Part shown: positions 35,507 through 44,326 of the stretch, in pieces
How positions within the stretch are numbered: position 1 is the stretch's first letter
How the letters are laid out: each line of letters opens with the position of its first letter
Source: Candidatus Formimonas warabiya
GTDB lineage: Bacteria; Bacillota; Dehalobacteriia; Dehalobacteriales; Dehalobacteriaceae
DNA: 64,000 nt
Direction: 5' to 3'
Assembly: GCF_002777255.1 (NCBI RefSeq)
Contig: NZ_CP017634.1
Coordinates: forward strand, 4,042,903-4,106,902
Translations under genes and position numbers: made by a program
The notes under the pieces: generated by a model
Database searches by the model: none
The model's input: the letters and a program-made list of their open reading frames with translations, nothing else
Told to the model about the DNA's origin: nothing

Positions 35507-36382
35507 ATGGATGTAATTGCGACACCCCGTATCACGCGAGAGATTGTTCATAAATATGGCTTGAACATCCGGAAAAGTTTAGGGCAGAATTTTTTGATCG
35601 AACCGAAGTTTATCCAAAAAATTATTGATGCCGCCGGGTTGGATCAGAATAAAGTGGTCGTGGAGATTGGACCCGGCATCGGCGCATTGACCCAAGCCCT
35701 GGCAACCCATGCCGGTTACGTGATCGCAGTGGAAATAGATCAGGGACTGACCCGTGTTTTAAAAGAAATATTTGCTCCGGTTTCTAACGTCACGATCGTT
35801 CATGGAGATGCCATGAAGGTAAACTTTGATCAACTTGTGGCAGAAGTGCCCCATCGGCAAGAGCCTCCCTTTCCCTACAAAATTGTCGCTAATCTTCCTT
35901 ATTATATCACGACGCCGATGATCATGCGCTTACTGGAAGAGGGGTTTCAATTTTCTTCCCTGGTCCTGATGGTGCAACGTGAAGTAGCCCAGCGGATCAT
36001 GGCCCATCCGGCAACGAAAGACTATGGGGCCTTGTCCATCGGCGTTCAATATCACTGTTCGCCCAGTCTGGTTTCCCTTGTACCGCCTACGGTTTTTCAC
36101 CCCCGGCCGGAAGTAGACTCTGCAATCATAAAACTGGAGAAAAGAGAACACCCTGCCGTCCACGTATCTGACGAAAGGCTGTTTTTTTCTCTCGTCAAAG
36201 CGGCTTTTAATCAACGGCGCAAAACATTGCTCAATGCCCTATCCAACTCAGGGCTTCTATTAAGCAAAAACAGTTGGCAAGAAGTATTAATAGAAAGTGG
36301 TATTGATCCTCAAAGAAGGGGTGAAACGCTAAATTTAGAGGAGTTTGCTTCGTTGGCCAACCTATTAGGCAGGAAGAGGTGA
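35507..36382 (+). CDS. rsmA: 16S rRNA (adenine(1518)-N6/adenine(1519)-N6)-dimethyltransferase
   Basis: A 291-residue KsgA/RsmA enzyme. Key motifs: KSLGQNFL at the N-terminus, SAM-binding VEIGPGIGALT, and catalytic NLPYYI. It dimethylates two adjacent adenines in the 3' terminal helix of 16S rRNA late in 30S assembly. The start at 35507 follows CTGGAGG; an upstream in-frame ATG at 35462 lacks a ribosome binding site. Confidence 0.96.
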   Translation: MDVIATPRITREIVHKYGLNIRKSLGQNFLIEPKFIQKIIDAAGLDQNKVVVEIGPGIGALTQALATHAGYVIAVEIDQGLTRVLKEIFAPVSNVTIVHGDAMKVNFDQLVAEVPHRQEPPFPYKIVANLPYYITTPMIMRLLEEGFQFSSLVLMVQREVAQRIMAHPATKDYGALSIGVQYHCSPSLVSLVPPTVFHPRPEVDSAIIKLEKREHPAVHVSDERLFFSLVKAAFNQRRKTLLNALSNSGLLLSKNSWQEVLIESGIDPQRRGETLNLEEFASLANLLGRKR

Positions 36383-36390
36383 GATCTTAT

Positions 36391-36861
36391 ATGCTCTTTA
36401 TCAGCCCTTCTAAAGGGAGAATGCCCTTCCAGGCCATGATGAAAGACATTTTGGAGTTCATCAATCTGGCTCCGGAAGATAATTACCGGGTAATCATCGG
36501 ATCGGATTCTCAGGTCCATCATGAGACCTGTTTTGTTAGTGCGGTGGTGGTGCACCGGGTTGGGAAGGGGGCCCGATATTTTTATCATAAAAAACAGCAA
36601 AGAAAAATCACCAGTTTAAGGCAGAGAATTTTTTATGAGACGGCCTTAAGTTTAGAATTGGCCAGCCAAGTGGTTGCTGTTTTAGCGGACAATGGGTACG
36701 GCGATCTGAACGTAGAAATCCATCTTGATGTCGGTGATAAAGGCGAAACAAAAGAACTGATCAAAGAAGTGGTGGGGATGGTAGTGGGAAGCGGCTTCGA
36801 CGCCCATATTAAACCCGATTCCAGCGGCGCTTCCAAGGTTGCCGATAAGTATACCAAGTAG
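36391..36861 (+). CDS. YkuK-family (DUF458) RNase H-like protein
   Basis: A 156-residue protein of the YkuK/DUF458 family, which has an RNase H-like fold. Acidic motifs are visible: IGSDSQ near the start, LDVGDKGETKEL in the middle and SSGASKVADKYTK at the end. Biochemical function is not established. It follows rsmA closely. I prefer ATG 36391, about 10 bases after AGAGGTG, over GTG 36379, which overlaps the rsmA stop. Confidence 0.85.
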   Translation: MLFISPSKGRMPFQAMMKDILEFINLAPEDNYRVIIGSDSQVHHETCFVSAVVVHRVGKGARYFYHKKQQRKITSLRQRIFYETALSLELASQVVAVLADNGYGDLNVEIHLDVGDKGETKELIKEVVGMVVGSGFDAHIKPDSSGASKVADKYTK

Positions 36862-36863
36862 GC

Positions 36864-37766
36864 CTATTTTTCGTTTTCCGTACAAGTTGTCTTGCATGCA
36901 TCACAATCACTTTCACAAGGCTCAATGTGGATCAAGACATGGGAAGAAGCAAAACGGTGTTTAATTTCCAGTTCAATTTGGTCGCACATGGCATGGACTT
37001 CTCTGACATGCTTATCACGAGGGACCACTAAATGCAGGTCGATATGCCTTTCCGATCCGGCCTTTCTTGACCGGAGTTTATGAAATTCTACGAAATCCTG
37101 TTGATACCCCCGGATAATGTCAATGATTTCCTTTTCTTCTGCTTCGGGGAGCTTGGTATCGATTAAAGGCAGCAGGGCTTCCTTGGTAAGAGCAAAAGAG
37201 GCTTTGATGATCAAGCATCCCACGATCATGGCAGCCAGGGGATCTAAGACCTGAATGCCTGTTAACTTGATTAACCCCAGTCCCGCCATCACCCCCAGTG
37301 AAGTGAACACATCGGTGGACAGGTGAAGGGCATCGGCTTTGAGGGCAATGGAGTCGGTGGCTTTAGCCACTGAGAAAAGATACCGTGCCACGAAGAAATT
37401 GATCAGCGCGGCAATTCCCATCACCAGAATGCCAAGGCCCACCGATTCTAAATGAGCTCCGCTCATCAATTTTTTTACCGCCTCCACCATGATCCAGATG
37501 GCCGCGATAAAAATCAGGATGGCCTCAAGCACGCCGGAGACATTCTCAATTTTTCCGTGCCCGAATTGATGCTGGTCATCGGCCGGCTGGGAGGCCTGCC
37601 TCAACGATAGAAAGGCGATCAAAGCGGCCACCAGGTCTAATCCGGAATGGATGGCCTCGGATATCACACTGACCGACCCCATCCATAATCCCACAAACAA
37701 TTTAAGAACCACTAAGAGAGAATTGCTCATTACAGAAACTTGGGCTGCTTTAACACGGGCATCCAT
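36864..37766 (-). CDS. Cation diffusion facilitator (metal exporter)
   Basis: A 300-residue CDF transporter with about six membrane helices and a C-terminal cytoplasmic dimerisation domain. Metal-site sequences are IHSGLD (about residue 38-43) and LHLSTD. The tail is Cys/Asp-rich (CESDCDACKTTC), which may bind metal. CDF proteins export Zn, Fe, Co, Ni or Mn in exchange for protons. A NiCo riboswitch directly upstream argues for Co2+ and/or Ni2+ as substrate. Of two in-frame ATGs, the one at 37766 has GGGGGGA five bases before it. Confidence 0.92.
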   Translation of the reverse strand: MDARVKAAQVSVMSNSLLVVLKLFVGLWMGSVSVISEAIHSGLDLVAALIAFLSLRQASQPADDQHQFGHGKIENVSGVLEAILIFIAAIWIMVEAVKKLMSGAHLESVGLGILVMGIAALINFFVARYLFSVAKATDSIALKADALHLSTDVFTSLGVMAGLGLIKLTGIQVLDPLAAMIVGCLIIKASFALTKEALLPLIDTKLPEAEEKEIIDIIRGYQQDFVEFHKLRSRKAGSERHIDLHLVVPRDKHVREVHAMCDQIELEIKHRFASSHVLIHIEPCESDCDACKTTCTENEK

Positions 37767-37792
37767 GCGCTGTCCCCCCAATTTTACTCATT

Positions 37793-37893
37793 AAAAAAAC
37801 ACCTGGAGACTAAAAATTGCCTAGTCCCACAGGTGTGTTAACCTGCTGCCCAAAAAGGCCCGGCACACGAACCAAAGAATGTGCCTGATCTAA
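37793..37893 (-). promoter_or_regulatory. NiCo riboswitch (czcD motif) with terminator
   Basis: Read on the minus strand, the aptamer (37893-37820) contains, in order, CAGGCA, GTGTGCCGGGC, GGGCAGCAG, and CCTGTGGGACTAG, which follow the conserved blocks of the NiCo (czcD) riboswitch. The 3' aptamer strand ACACCTGTGGGACTA can instead pair with TAGTCTCCAGGTGT to form a terminator ending in seven T residues (37836-37793). Binding of Ni2+ or Co2+ would stabilise the aptamer and prevent termination, turning on the exporter. The remaining 308 bases to the next gene (37894-38201) show no gene or clear signal. Confidence 0.85.
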
Positions 37894-38201
37894 ATGGCTT
37901 ATTGTGTATTGTAACAAATACAGGTCGATTTGTCCAGAGGGGGGGCCCTTCTTCGGATTTTCCGAAAACTGTGCGCCCCCTAACCTTGCTTGTTATGTTC
38001 AACAAGCCCGCTTCACCGCTATCCGGACCCCGAAAATAGCCTCACAGCCTTTTTTCCTACTATATTCCCAAACAATTTCAAGGGTTACAAAAGGCTTGGG
38101 AGAAAAAAGATGCCGCACATTTCTTTTGTGGACATCTCATCTTCCCGCCTGTCAACGCTTTTTAAAAGGCAAATGATATCATGATCGATAGCATTCTGGT
38201 A

Positions 38202-38978
38202 TTATTTGGCAAATACATGGTTGCCGATTCTGGCCAGAATCGGCTTGGCATTTAAGAATTTATTATTTGGCGCTTTCGCCGGGTTCCAATAGTATAAGGA
38301 ACCATTAGAAGGATCCCAACCGTTTAAAGCATCTTCCGCTGCTTTAATAGCTGTTGCGCTGGGCGCCAGATTGATCTGCCCGTCCAGCACGACGGAGAAT
38401 TCGTTGGGTTGATAAATTACGCCGCTTAGGGTATTGGGGAATTTTGAGCTGTCTACCCGGTTTAATACCACTGCCCCTACGGCAACTTGTCCTTCATAAG
38501 GTTCTCCCCGGGATTCCCCGTTGATCAGCCGGGCCAGAAGCATCACCTCACTGCGGGGGTAGCTGCTTGCTCCCCGGGAAGCACTGGCAGCCGTATTCCC
38601 GCTGGAAGAGCTTGTCCCGGTAAGCACCAGTTTCTGCCCCACATAGAGATAATCGCTTGTTAACCCGTTGTTGGATTTAATTGATGCTACCGATAAACCA
38701 TATCTTTTACCCAGAAGGTAGAGAGTATCCCCGGATTTTACCACGTAATTGAATCCGCCGGCGGGGATTTTAAGTACTTGTCCCGGGGAGAGGTATGTCG
38801 AGCTAAGGCCGTTGGTATTCTTTACGCTGTCAACCGTCGTATTAAACTTACGGCTAATCAAATAAAGACTGTCACCGGATTGAACAGTGTATTGTGCTGC
38901 CAGGGCTTGTCCAGTGCCGCATATCACAAAAAAGCCCACGAGCGCGGTGGTAATCACTCTTTTACCATATCGCATCAT
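38202..38978 (-). CDS. LysM-SleB cell wall hydrolase
   Basis: A 258-residue exported protein: signal peptide (about residues 1-28, ending ALAAQ), two LysM repeats (YTVQSGDSLYLISRKF and YVVKSGDTLYLLGKRY), then a C-terminal Hydrolase_2/SleB catalytic domain with RLINGESRGEPYEGQVAVGA. SleB-type enzymes are spore cortex lytic transglycosylases; LysM targets peptidoglycan. It is probably used in germination or mother-cell lysis. I chose the ATG at 38978 preceded by AGGAGGAAACAC; a second ATG follows immediately. Confidence 0.92.
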   Translation of the reverse strand: MMRYGKRVITTALVGFFVICGTGQALAAQYTVQSGDSLYLISRKFNTTVDSVKNTNGLSSTYLSPGQVLKIPAGGFNYVVKSGDTLYLLGKRYGLSVASIKSNNGLTSDYLYVGQKLVLTGTSSSSGNTAASASRGASSYPRSEVMLLARLINGESRGEPYEGQVAVGAVVLNRVDSSKFPNTLSGVIYQPNEFSVVLDGQINLAPSATAIKAAEDALNGWDPSNGSLYYWNPAKAPNNKFLNAKPILARIGNHVFAK

Positions 38979-39105
38979 GTGTTTCCTCCTGTCTATTATT
39001 CGGCCAAACTGGTCTTTCATAGGCGGGTATTAATATTATATCTGGATCAGGGGGATATTGCATTAGAGTGGTAATACCAATCTAACCAGATTTTGGCATC
39101 CCCCC

Positions 39106-39921
39106 CTAACCCCTGGCATGAAATACTTGCGCAATATTTTCGTTCCGGCAGAATTTCTCCAGCAAGTCAAAACGGCGCAAGGAATGATAGCCCTCATAGG
39201 TGATACCGGCTTCCGTGCGGTGCCTGTTTGTACCGTTTAATACTGCGATTGCTTCCAGGCAGTCTCCAATAATCGTATGCGCCACCATTTTGGTATGGTC
39301 CAGTGATTTTTCCCGGGATCCTAAATGCTGGTGGGAGACAGCCGCAGAAACCTCTATCTGCAGCTTGTTTAGTTTTGCTAAAGCGATTTCTACCGGGGGA
39401 ACAGCTAATGCTTCTATAGGGAGTGTATCCAAAAGTTTGCGGGAGACGGCATGGGGACCGTGGGAGGGACTGGCTAAACCAAGTTGATGGAACATTTCCA
39501 GTTTCCGGTTTAAAATTTCCCGGTAGCGAAGCACTCTTTTGGTGAGAGGATGGCGGGAATTAATATAGGGGTAGCAGTTGGTCAGGGCACAGTCTGTCCC
39601 GGCTTTGACAGAACGGATTAAAAGGTTTAACGGGTGGGACAGGTTGCCGTTCATATCTCCGTCCACAAATAATACGCCTTGGGCGCCTAATTTTTTGGCA
39701 TAGTAAGCGCCTACTGCTCTAGGGACATCGATGCCAAGCGATTCTTCAAAATTCAAAATATATACTTGAGCAGAACAAAGGGAAAGACAGGCTTGAAGCG
39801 TATTGTCCCGGCAGCCGTTGACCACAGGAATGATAAAATCTAAAGGAAGCCTAAACAGGTTCTTGATCACCTGCTTGACCCGGATCCCTTCGTTTTGGGC
39901 AGGTATCACTGCAGCAAACAT
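39106..39921 (-). CDS. Family 2-like glycosyltransferase
   Basis: A 271-residue GT-A-fold protein. It starts with AAVIPAQNEG and carries the metal-binding FVDGDMNG motif (about residues 84-91). It has no membrane helices. Similar to UDP-sugar pyrophosphorylase/glycosyltransferase-like sporulation-neighbourhood proteins; donor and acceptor cannot be told. Its position next to yabG and a SleB hydrolase suggests spore coat or wall glycan work, which is inference. Confidence 0.8.
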   Translation of the reverse strand: MFAAVIPAQNEGIRVKQVIKNLFRLPLDFIIPVVNGCRDNTLQACLSLCSAQVYILNFEESLGIDVPRAVGAYYAKKLGAQGVLFVDGDMNGNLSHPLNLLIRSVKAGTDCALTNCYPYINSRHPLTKRVLRYREILNRKLEMFHQLGLASPSHGPHAVSRKLLDTLPIEALAVPPVEIALAKLNKLQIEVSAAVSHQHLGSREKSLDHTKMVAHTIIGDCLEAIAVLNGTNRHRTEAGITYEGYHSLRRFDLLEKFCRNENIAQVFHARG

Positions 39922-39984
39922 GGCTTTCCTCCCTTACGAATTTATATTATTATATTGATCCCGGTGAATTAGGGAAACTTGAAC

Positions 39985-40012
39985 ACCAATAAAAGTAATC
40001 AATCATAGAATA
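39985..40012 (+). promoter_or_regulatory. Sigma-K-type promoter of yabG
   Basis: AC (39985-39986), a 17-bp spacer and CATAGAATA (40004-40012) match the sigma-K pattern AC-N17-CATANNNTA. In B. subtilis yabG is transcribed in the mother cell by sigma-K, which agrees with this site 30 bases before the start. Confidence 0.7.
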
Positions 40013-40042
40013 TAAAAGACTGGGGAGAGGAGGTCTTTGGGA

Positions 40043-40921
40043 ATGGCCGGTATCCAAACGGGAGACGTGGTAGCCAGGAAATCATACGGGTATGATATTG
40101 TGTTTCGCGTTAAAGCAATATATGAGAATCAAGCAGGAAAGTTAATAGCAATTCTCAAGGGGGTGGACGTGAGATTAATAGCAGATGCTCCGCTGGATGA
40201 CTTGGAGCCGGTTGTGGAAATGGACTATAACCGCTATAGGAATGAACATCAGGAGCAGGATTATGGAAAGGTAAAGTCCGTTCTGGAACAAAGAAGACTA
40301 ATGCGAAATAAAGGGTCATGGCGGGGGACTGCCTTAGCTGTTCCAGAGGGAGAAGAATACTTTGATATTCCGGGAAAAGTACTGCACATGGACGGGGATG
40401 AAGAATATTTAAATAAATGCCTGGATGCATACCGGAAACTGAGGATCCCGCATCATGGTGTGAGTGTGCCGGAAAAGGAACAACCAAATGTGATGTTATA
40501 TTATCTGCAAAAATATCAGCCGGATATATTGGTAATTACCGGCCATGACGGTCTGTTAAAAGATGCGAGAGATTTTAAAAATATGGAAAGTTACCGGAAC
40601 TCCCGGTATTTTGTGGAGGCGGTGAAAGCGGCCCGGCGGTTTATTCCGAGCAGAGATGATTTGGTTATTTTTTCCGGGGCTTGTCAATCCTATTATGAGG
40701 AGCTGCTGGCCGCAGGAGCAAATTTTGCCAGTTCCCCCAAGCGGGTTTTTATTCATATTTTTGATCCTGTTTTCATTGTAGAAAAAATAGCCTTTACATC
40801 TATCAAAGAAACCTTAACATTAAATGATGTTTTGAGAAACACGGTAACAGGAATTGATGGGGTAGGAGGAATTGAGACCAGAGGGTGTTTTCGCTTAGGA
40901 TACCCAAAATCTCCATACTAA
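40043..40921 (+). CDS. yabG: Sporulation-specific protease YabG
   Basis: A 292-residue member of the YabG peptidase family (U57). The N-terminus (IQTGDVVARKSYGYDIVF) and the ITGHDGLLKD and FSGACQSYYEELLAAG stretches are family hallmarks. In Bacillus, YabG cleaves spore coat proteins for cross-linking by Tgl, and in Clostridioides it processes cortex hydrolase precursors. The ATG at 40043 follows GAGAGGAGGTC by 8 bases; a TTG at 40037 is less well spaced. Its place after rsmA fits the Firmicutes order, with several genes inserted. Confidence 0.93.
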   Translation: MAGIQTGDVVARKSYGYDIVFRVKAIYENQAGKLIAILKGVDVRLIADAPLDDLEPVVEMDYNRYRNEHQEQDYGKVKSVLEQRRLMRNKGSWRGTALAVPEGEEYFDIPGKVLHMDGDEEYLNKCLDAYRKLRIPHHGVSVPEKEQPNVMLYYLQKYQPDILVITGHDGLLKDARDFKNMESYRNSRYFVEAVKAARRFIPSRDDLVIFSGACQSYYEELLAAGANFASSPKRVFIHIFDPVFIVEKIAFTSIKETLTLNDVLRNTVTGIDGVGGIETRGCFRLGYPKSPY

Positions 40922-40933
40922 AAAAGGGGTAAG

Positions 40934-40963
40934 TTGAATAAAATTTTTCTAAAAACTTATAAT
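40934..40963 (+). promoter_or_regulatory. Promoter of rubredoxin gene
   Basis: TTGAAT (40934-40939) and a perfect TATAAT (40958-40963) with an 18-bp spacer, 42 bases before the rubredoxin start. Confidence 0.75.
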
Positions 40964-41005
40964 AACGAGAGTTGAAAGGATTAATCAGGTGAAAGGGGAA
41001 AAATT

Positions 41006-41167
41006 ATGGAAAAATGGGGCTGTTCGGTGTGCGGGTATATCTATGATCCGGAAATAGGAGATCCGGAAAACGGCATTAGACGAGGAACGGATTTCGATGA
41101 CTTGTCTGATGATTGGGTTTGCCCTGATTGTGGGGCAGATAAAGAGAACTTTGATATTGCGGAATAG
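41006..41167 (+). CDS. Rubredoxin
   Basis: A 53-residue protein beginning [16 protein letters not shown], with CSVCGY and CPDCGA as the two iron-binding knuckles, the standard rubredoxin layout. It carries single electrons in the cytoplasm, often to rubrerythrin or other oxygen-defence enzymes in anaerobes. The gene has its own promoter and terminator, so it is a single-gene unit. The start follows GAAAGGGG. Confidence 0.95.
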   Translation: MEKWGCSVCGYIYDPEIGDPENGIRRGTDFDDLSDDWVCPDCGADKENFDIAE

Positions 41168-41194
41168 GAATTATAGAAAAAAATAATAAAGCAA

Positions 41195-41229
41195 GGCTCC
41201 GTGTTTGATACACGGAGCCAATTGTTTTT
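41195..41229 (+). terminator. Terminator after rubredoxin
   Basis: GGCTCCGTGT and ACACGGAGCC form a 10-bp stem with a TTGAT loop and a T-rich tail. Confidence 0.9.
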
Positions 41230-41237
41230 CCGGATCC

Positions 41238-41260
41238 CCAAAAGCCCTTTGGGCTTTTTC
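41238..41260 (-). terminator. Terminator after the corrinoid protein gene
   Basis: On the minus strand AAAAAGCCC pairs with GGGCTTTT around a short AAA loop. It follows the stop codon of the corrinoid gene immediately. Confidence 0.75.
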
Positions 41261-41262
41261 AT

Positions 41263-41892
41263 TTATGCCCCCAGAAGCTTTTTACACAGGTCTACGGCGG
41301 ATGCCGCATCAGGGGCAAAGCCGTCTGCGCCGATTTCATCGGCAAAGTCCTGGGAGATAGGCGCGCCGCCTACAATCACTTTTACTTTTAAGCCTTCTTC
41401 TTTAATAACTTCAATGGTATCCTTCATATGAAGCATGGTTGTGGTAAGAAGAGCAGACATGGCCACAATGTCGGGGCTTTTATCTTTGACAGCCTGCACA
41501 AATTTTTCAGGAGTAATATCGATGCCTAAATTGATTACGGTAAACCCGCCGCTTTCCAGCATCATGGCAACCAGGTTTTTACCGATGTCATGAAGATCGC
41601 CTTTTACCGTACCGATCAGAATTTTTCCGATGGAGGGCAGATCCTTTTCCGCAATTAGCGGTTTGACCAGTTCAATTCCTGCGCTCATGGCTTTGGCTGC
41701 CATTAATACCTCGGGAACAAACATTTCTCCGTTTTTGAAGCGAGCGCCCACTACGTTCATGCCGGCAATTAACCCCTGATTAATGATGTCTAGCGGATTT
41801 GTACCCCCATCGATTAAGGTTCTCGTTTGTTCTTTCACCTGATTCAGATTGCCTTCAATCACGCTTTTAGATAATTGTTCATAGGTGGCCAT
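41263..41892 (-). CDS. Corrinoid protein of a methyltransferase system (MttC/MtbC type)
   Basis: A 209-residue protein with an N-terminal helical cap domain (about residues 1-85) and a C-terminal B12-binding Rossmann domain (about 88-209). The cobalt ligand is His101 in GDLHDIGKNL (DxHxxG). Such proteins accept a methyl group from an MttB, MtaB or MtmB-type methyltransferase and pass it to a second methyltransferase. No methyltransferase is adjacent; the MttB-like gene at 61190 is the only candidate in the window. It is divergent from a hydantoinase-like gene. The start follows AGGAGGAATC. The 379-base gap upstream (41893-42271) is AT-rich, contains the promoter of the divergent gene, and no cobalamin riboswitch that I can see. 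Confidence 0.93.
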   Translation of the reverse strand: MATYEQLSKSVIEGNLNQVKEQTRTLIDGGTNPLDIINQGLIAGMNVVGARFKNGEMFVPEVLMAAKAMSAGIELVKPLIAEKDLPSIGKILIGTVKGDLHDIGKNLVAMMLESGGFTVINLGIDITPEKFVQAVKDKSPDIVAMSALLTTTMLHMKDTIEVIKEEGLKVKVIVGGAPISQDFADEIGADGFAPDAASAVDLCKKLLGA

Positions 41893-42199
41893 GTTTAGAT
41901 TCCTCCTTATTTTTCTTCTGGTAGAGATTCTTTATGGCTGGCGAATACAACAAAAACCAATATTCGTCATGAAAGTATGGGGAATGCGTTTTTGCCCGAT
42001 TTAACACCTCCTGCTAAAAAATATCGAAAAAATGTTTGCGACGTTTAAAACAAAAGTATTGTGAATTTTCCGGAAACGGACAAGGTTTAATTATTTAGTT
42101 GATTCTAATAACTATTTTAAACTGTAATTGTTTATCTGAGAAGATGAAATTGTGATTTTTTCCCAAAAAATATTCTAGTCGTGTCCTTGAACCACTTTA

Positions 42200-42208
42200 T
42201 GATATAAT
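42200..42208 (+). promoter_or_regulatory. Extended -10 promoter of the hydantoinase-like gene
   Basis: TGATATAAT is an extended -10 (TGnTATAAT) 63 bases before the start at 42272. A convincing -35 hexamer is absent, which is common for extended -10 promoters. Confidence 0.6.
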
Positions 42209-42271
42209 AAAACGTAGTTTAGGCATGAAAAGAGTTTTTGGCTTTAATTCGGTATTTGAGGAGGAAGAAAA

Positions 42272-44275
42272 ATGGCGTTAATTCTGGGGATTGATACCGG
42301 AGGCACCTATACGGATGGTGTCATTGTGGAGATGAAAAATAAAAAAATTTTAAATAAAGCTAAGGCGCTTACGACCCGGGAAGACTTAGCGATCGGGATA
42401 CGAAACTGTATCAACAACCTGGATTTTCATGAGTTTCATAAAATCAGTGTCGTCTCTTTGTCCACTACTTTAGCGACCAATGCTACCGTGGAAGGCAGGG
42501 GATGTGAAGTCGGCTTATTGATGATCGGACATGAACCGATTGGGAAAATGCCTGTGAAACACTTTTCTGTACTGCCGGGAGGCCATAATATTCACGGAAA
42601 ACCGTTAGAAGAAATCGATGTGGAAAAAACCCGCCAGGCCATTTTAGAACTAAAAGGCAAGGTTGATGCCATCGCCATCTCCGGGTATTTGAGCGTGAGA
42701 AACCCGGAACATGAATTGCTGGTCCGGGATATGGTGCGCCAAATTTTAGATCTTCCCGTGGTATGCGCCCACCAGTTGACTACTTCTTTAGGATTTCATG
42801 AGCGGACGGTTACGGCCGCACTGAATGCGCGTTTGATTCCCATCATTGCGGAATTGATTGAATCCGTAAAAAAAGTGCTTGCCGAAAAACAGATTGACGC
42901 TTCTGTGATGATCGTCAAAGGGGATGGGTGCCTCATGAGTGAAACCCTGGCCCGGGAAAAGCCCATTGATACCATTCTGTCCGGACCGGCGGGAAGTATT
43001 ATCGGAGGAACTTTCTTGACCCAAACCGACGATGCCCTGGTATTGGACATGGGAGGGACGACGACGGATATCGCCATTCTGAAAAATGGCGTACCCCGCA
43101 TTAATAAAGAAGGCGCCATGGTGGGAGGATGGCTGACCCGGGTCCAGGCCGCAGAAATCTATACTTACGGACTGGGCGGAGACAGCTACCTTCAACTAAC
43201 CAGAGAGGGCAAATTGCTGGTAGGCCCCCAGAGAGTATGGCCTCTTTGTGTGGTGGCTTCTAACTCTCCTCATCTGGTTGAGGAATTAAAAATTAACTTT
43301 ACAAAAGAATATGACCTCATGTTTGCCCAGGCTACGGATTGTTTTATGTTTTTAAAACAATCCACCACGGAAAAACTAACCGGCTATGAGGCAAAAGTGA
43401 TTGAAATTCTCCAGAAGGGTCCCCGGAGTCTCTTTTATTTAGCGAATATGCTGGGCATTGACCCCAACCTCTTTAGCCTGCAGCACCTGGTCAATCTGGG
43501 CGTGATAGCCCGGATCTCCCTTACCCCCACCGATATTCTCCATGCCAAAGGAACCTACACCCAGTGGAACATAGAAGCGGCCAAGACGGGAGTAGCAATC
43601 CTGGCGGAGAGGATTGGCAAGACGGGGAAAGAATTCATCGAAATGGCTTCGGAACAGATTATCAACGATCTTTGCCTCACCTGCCTGCAAAGCCTGGTCA
43701 ATTGCGAGGGGGAGAATATTTGGCTGAGGAGTAATGAGACGGCCATGTATTTTATTGCCAAGACCCTCACACCAAAAAAGAACCAGCAGTTTGACTGTGC
43801 TTTCAAAATAAACATGCCCATCATCGGCATTGGGGCGCCGGTAAGCGCCTGGCTGCCCAAGGTCGCGGAAAAAATGGGCACAGAACTGGTGATCCCGGAA
43901 CACGCCGAAGTAGCCAATGCGGTAGGGGCGGCCACAGGAAAGATCATGGAAACGGTGCGCGTATTGATCAAACCGGGAGAAGGGGGCACCGGCTATACCA
44001 TGCATGCCTCCTGGGAACGCAGGTACTTTGAGGAATTAGAGGAAGCATGTGCCTATGCCCTGGAGGAAGCCAAAAGACGGGCGGCCTATGCCGCGGAAAA
44101 GGCCGGGGCCAAGGATTTTGAACTGGTGATCAATCACGAGGATGTTTATGCCACGGCCAGCATGATCGAGAACGATATTTACGTGGAGTCAAGAATTGAA
44201 GTGACTGCGGTGGGCCGCCCCGAGTGGGAGCTGGACGAGGAAAAGGAAAAGTTTTTTGTCGATGCCAGGAATTAG
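42272..44275 (+). CDS. Hydantoinase/oxoprolinase-family (ASKHA) protein
   Basis: A 667-residue protein of the HyuA-like family. Actin-like ATPase motifs are visible: phosphate-1 IDTGGTYTDG (residues 6-15), phosphate-2 LDMGGTTTDIAI (about 258-269), and an adenosine-site segment GIGAPVSAWLP. Classical members hydrolyse hydantoins or 5-oxoproline with ATP. Here the gene is divergent from a corrinoid protein, and similar genes often occur beside MttB/MttC genes. A cysteine group C468-x2-C471-x6-C478 (CLTC...NC) is present. I infer that it may act on the corrinoid system, for example as an activator or on an amide substrate; the known corrinoid activators (RamA/RACo) are also ASKHA-fold proteins but carry Fe-S domains that this lacks. 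The start follows GAGGAGG. Confidence 0.78.
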   Translation: MALILGIDTGGTYTDGVIVEMKNKKILNKAKALTTREDLAIGIRNCINNLDFHEFHKISVVSLSTTLATNATVEGRGCEVGLLMIGHEPIGKMPVKHFSVLPGGHNIHGKPLEEIDVEKTRQAILELKGKVDAIAISGYLSVRNPEHELLVRDMVRQILDLPVVCAHQLTTSLGFHERTVTAALNARLIPIIAELIESVKKVLAEKQIDASVMIVKGDGCLMSETLAREKPIDTILSGPAGSIIGGTFLTQTDDALVLDMGGTTTDIAILKNGVPRINKEGAMVGGWLTRVQAAEIYTYGLGGDSYLQLTREGKLLVGPQRVWPLCVVASNSPHLVEELKINFTKEYDLMFAQATDCFMFLKQSTTEKLTGYEAKVIEILQKGPRSLFYLANMLGIDPNLFSLQHLVNLGVIARISLTPTDILHAKGTYTQWNIEAAKTGVAILAERIGKTGKEFIEMASEQIINDLCLTCLQSLVNCEGENIWLRSNETAMYFIAKTLTPKKNQQFDCAFKINMPIIGIGAPVSAWLPKVAEKMGTELVIPEHAEVANAVGAATGKIMETVRVLIKPGEGGTGYTMHASWERRYFEELEEACAYALEEAKRRAAYAAEKAGAKDFELVINHEDVYATASMIENDIYVESRIEVTAVGRPEWELDEEKEKFFVDARN

Positions 44276-44326
44276 TTTTTGAGTTGCACTGATTCTAAGT
44301 GCACTTAACAGATCAATAATCACACG

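Noticed and set aside
41893..42271. Cobalamin riboswitch upstream of the corrinoid protein
   Set aside because: I looked for a B12-box and the conserved cobalamin-riboswitch core on both strands and found neither.
43439..44005. A 188-codon reading frame on the minus strand
   Set aside because: It is antisense to the hydantoinase-like gene and shows no protein family features.
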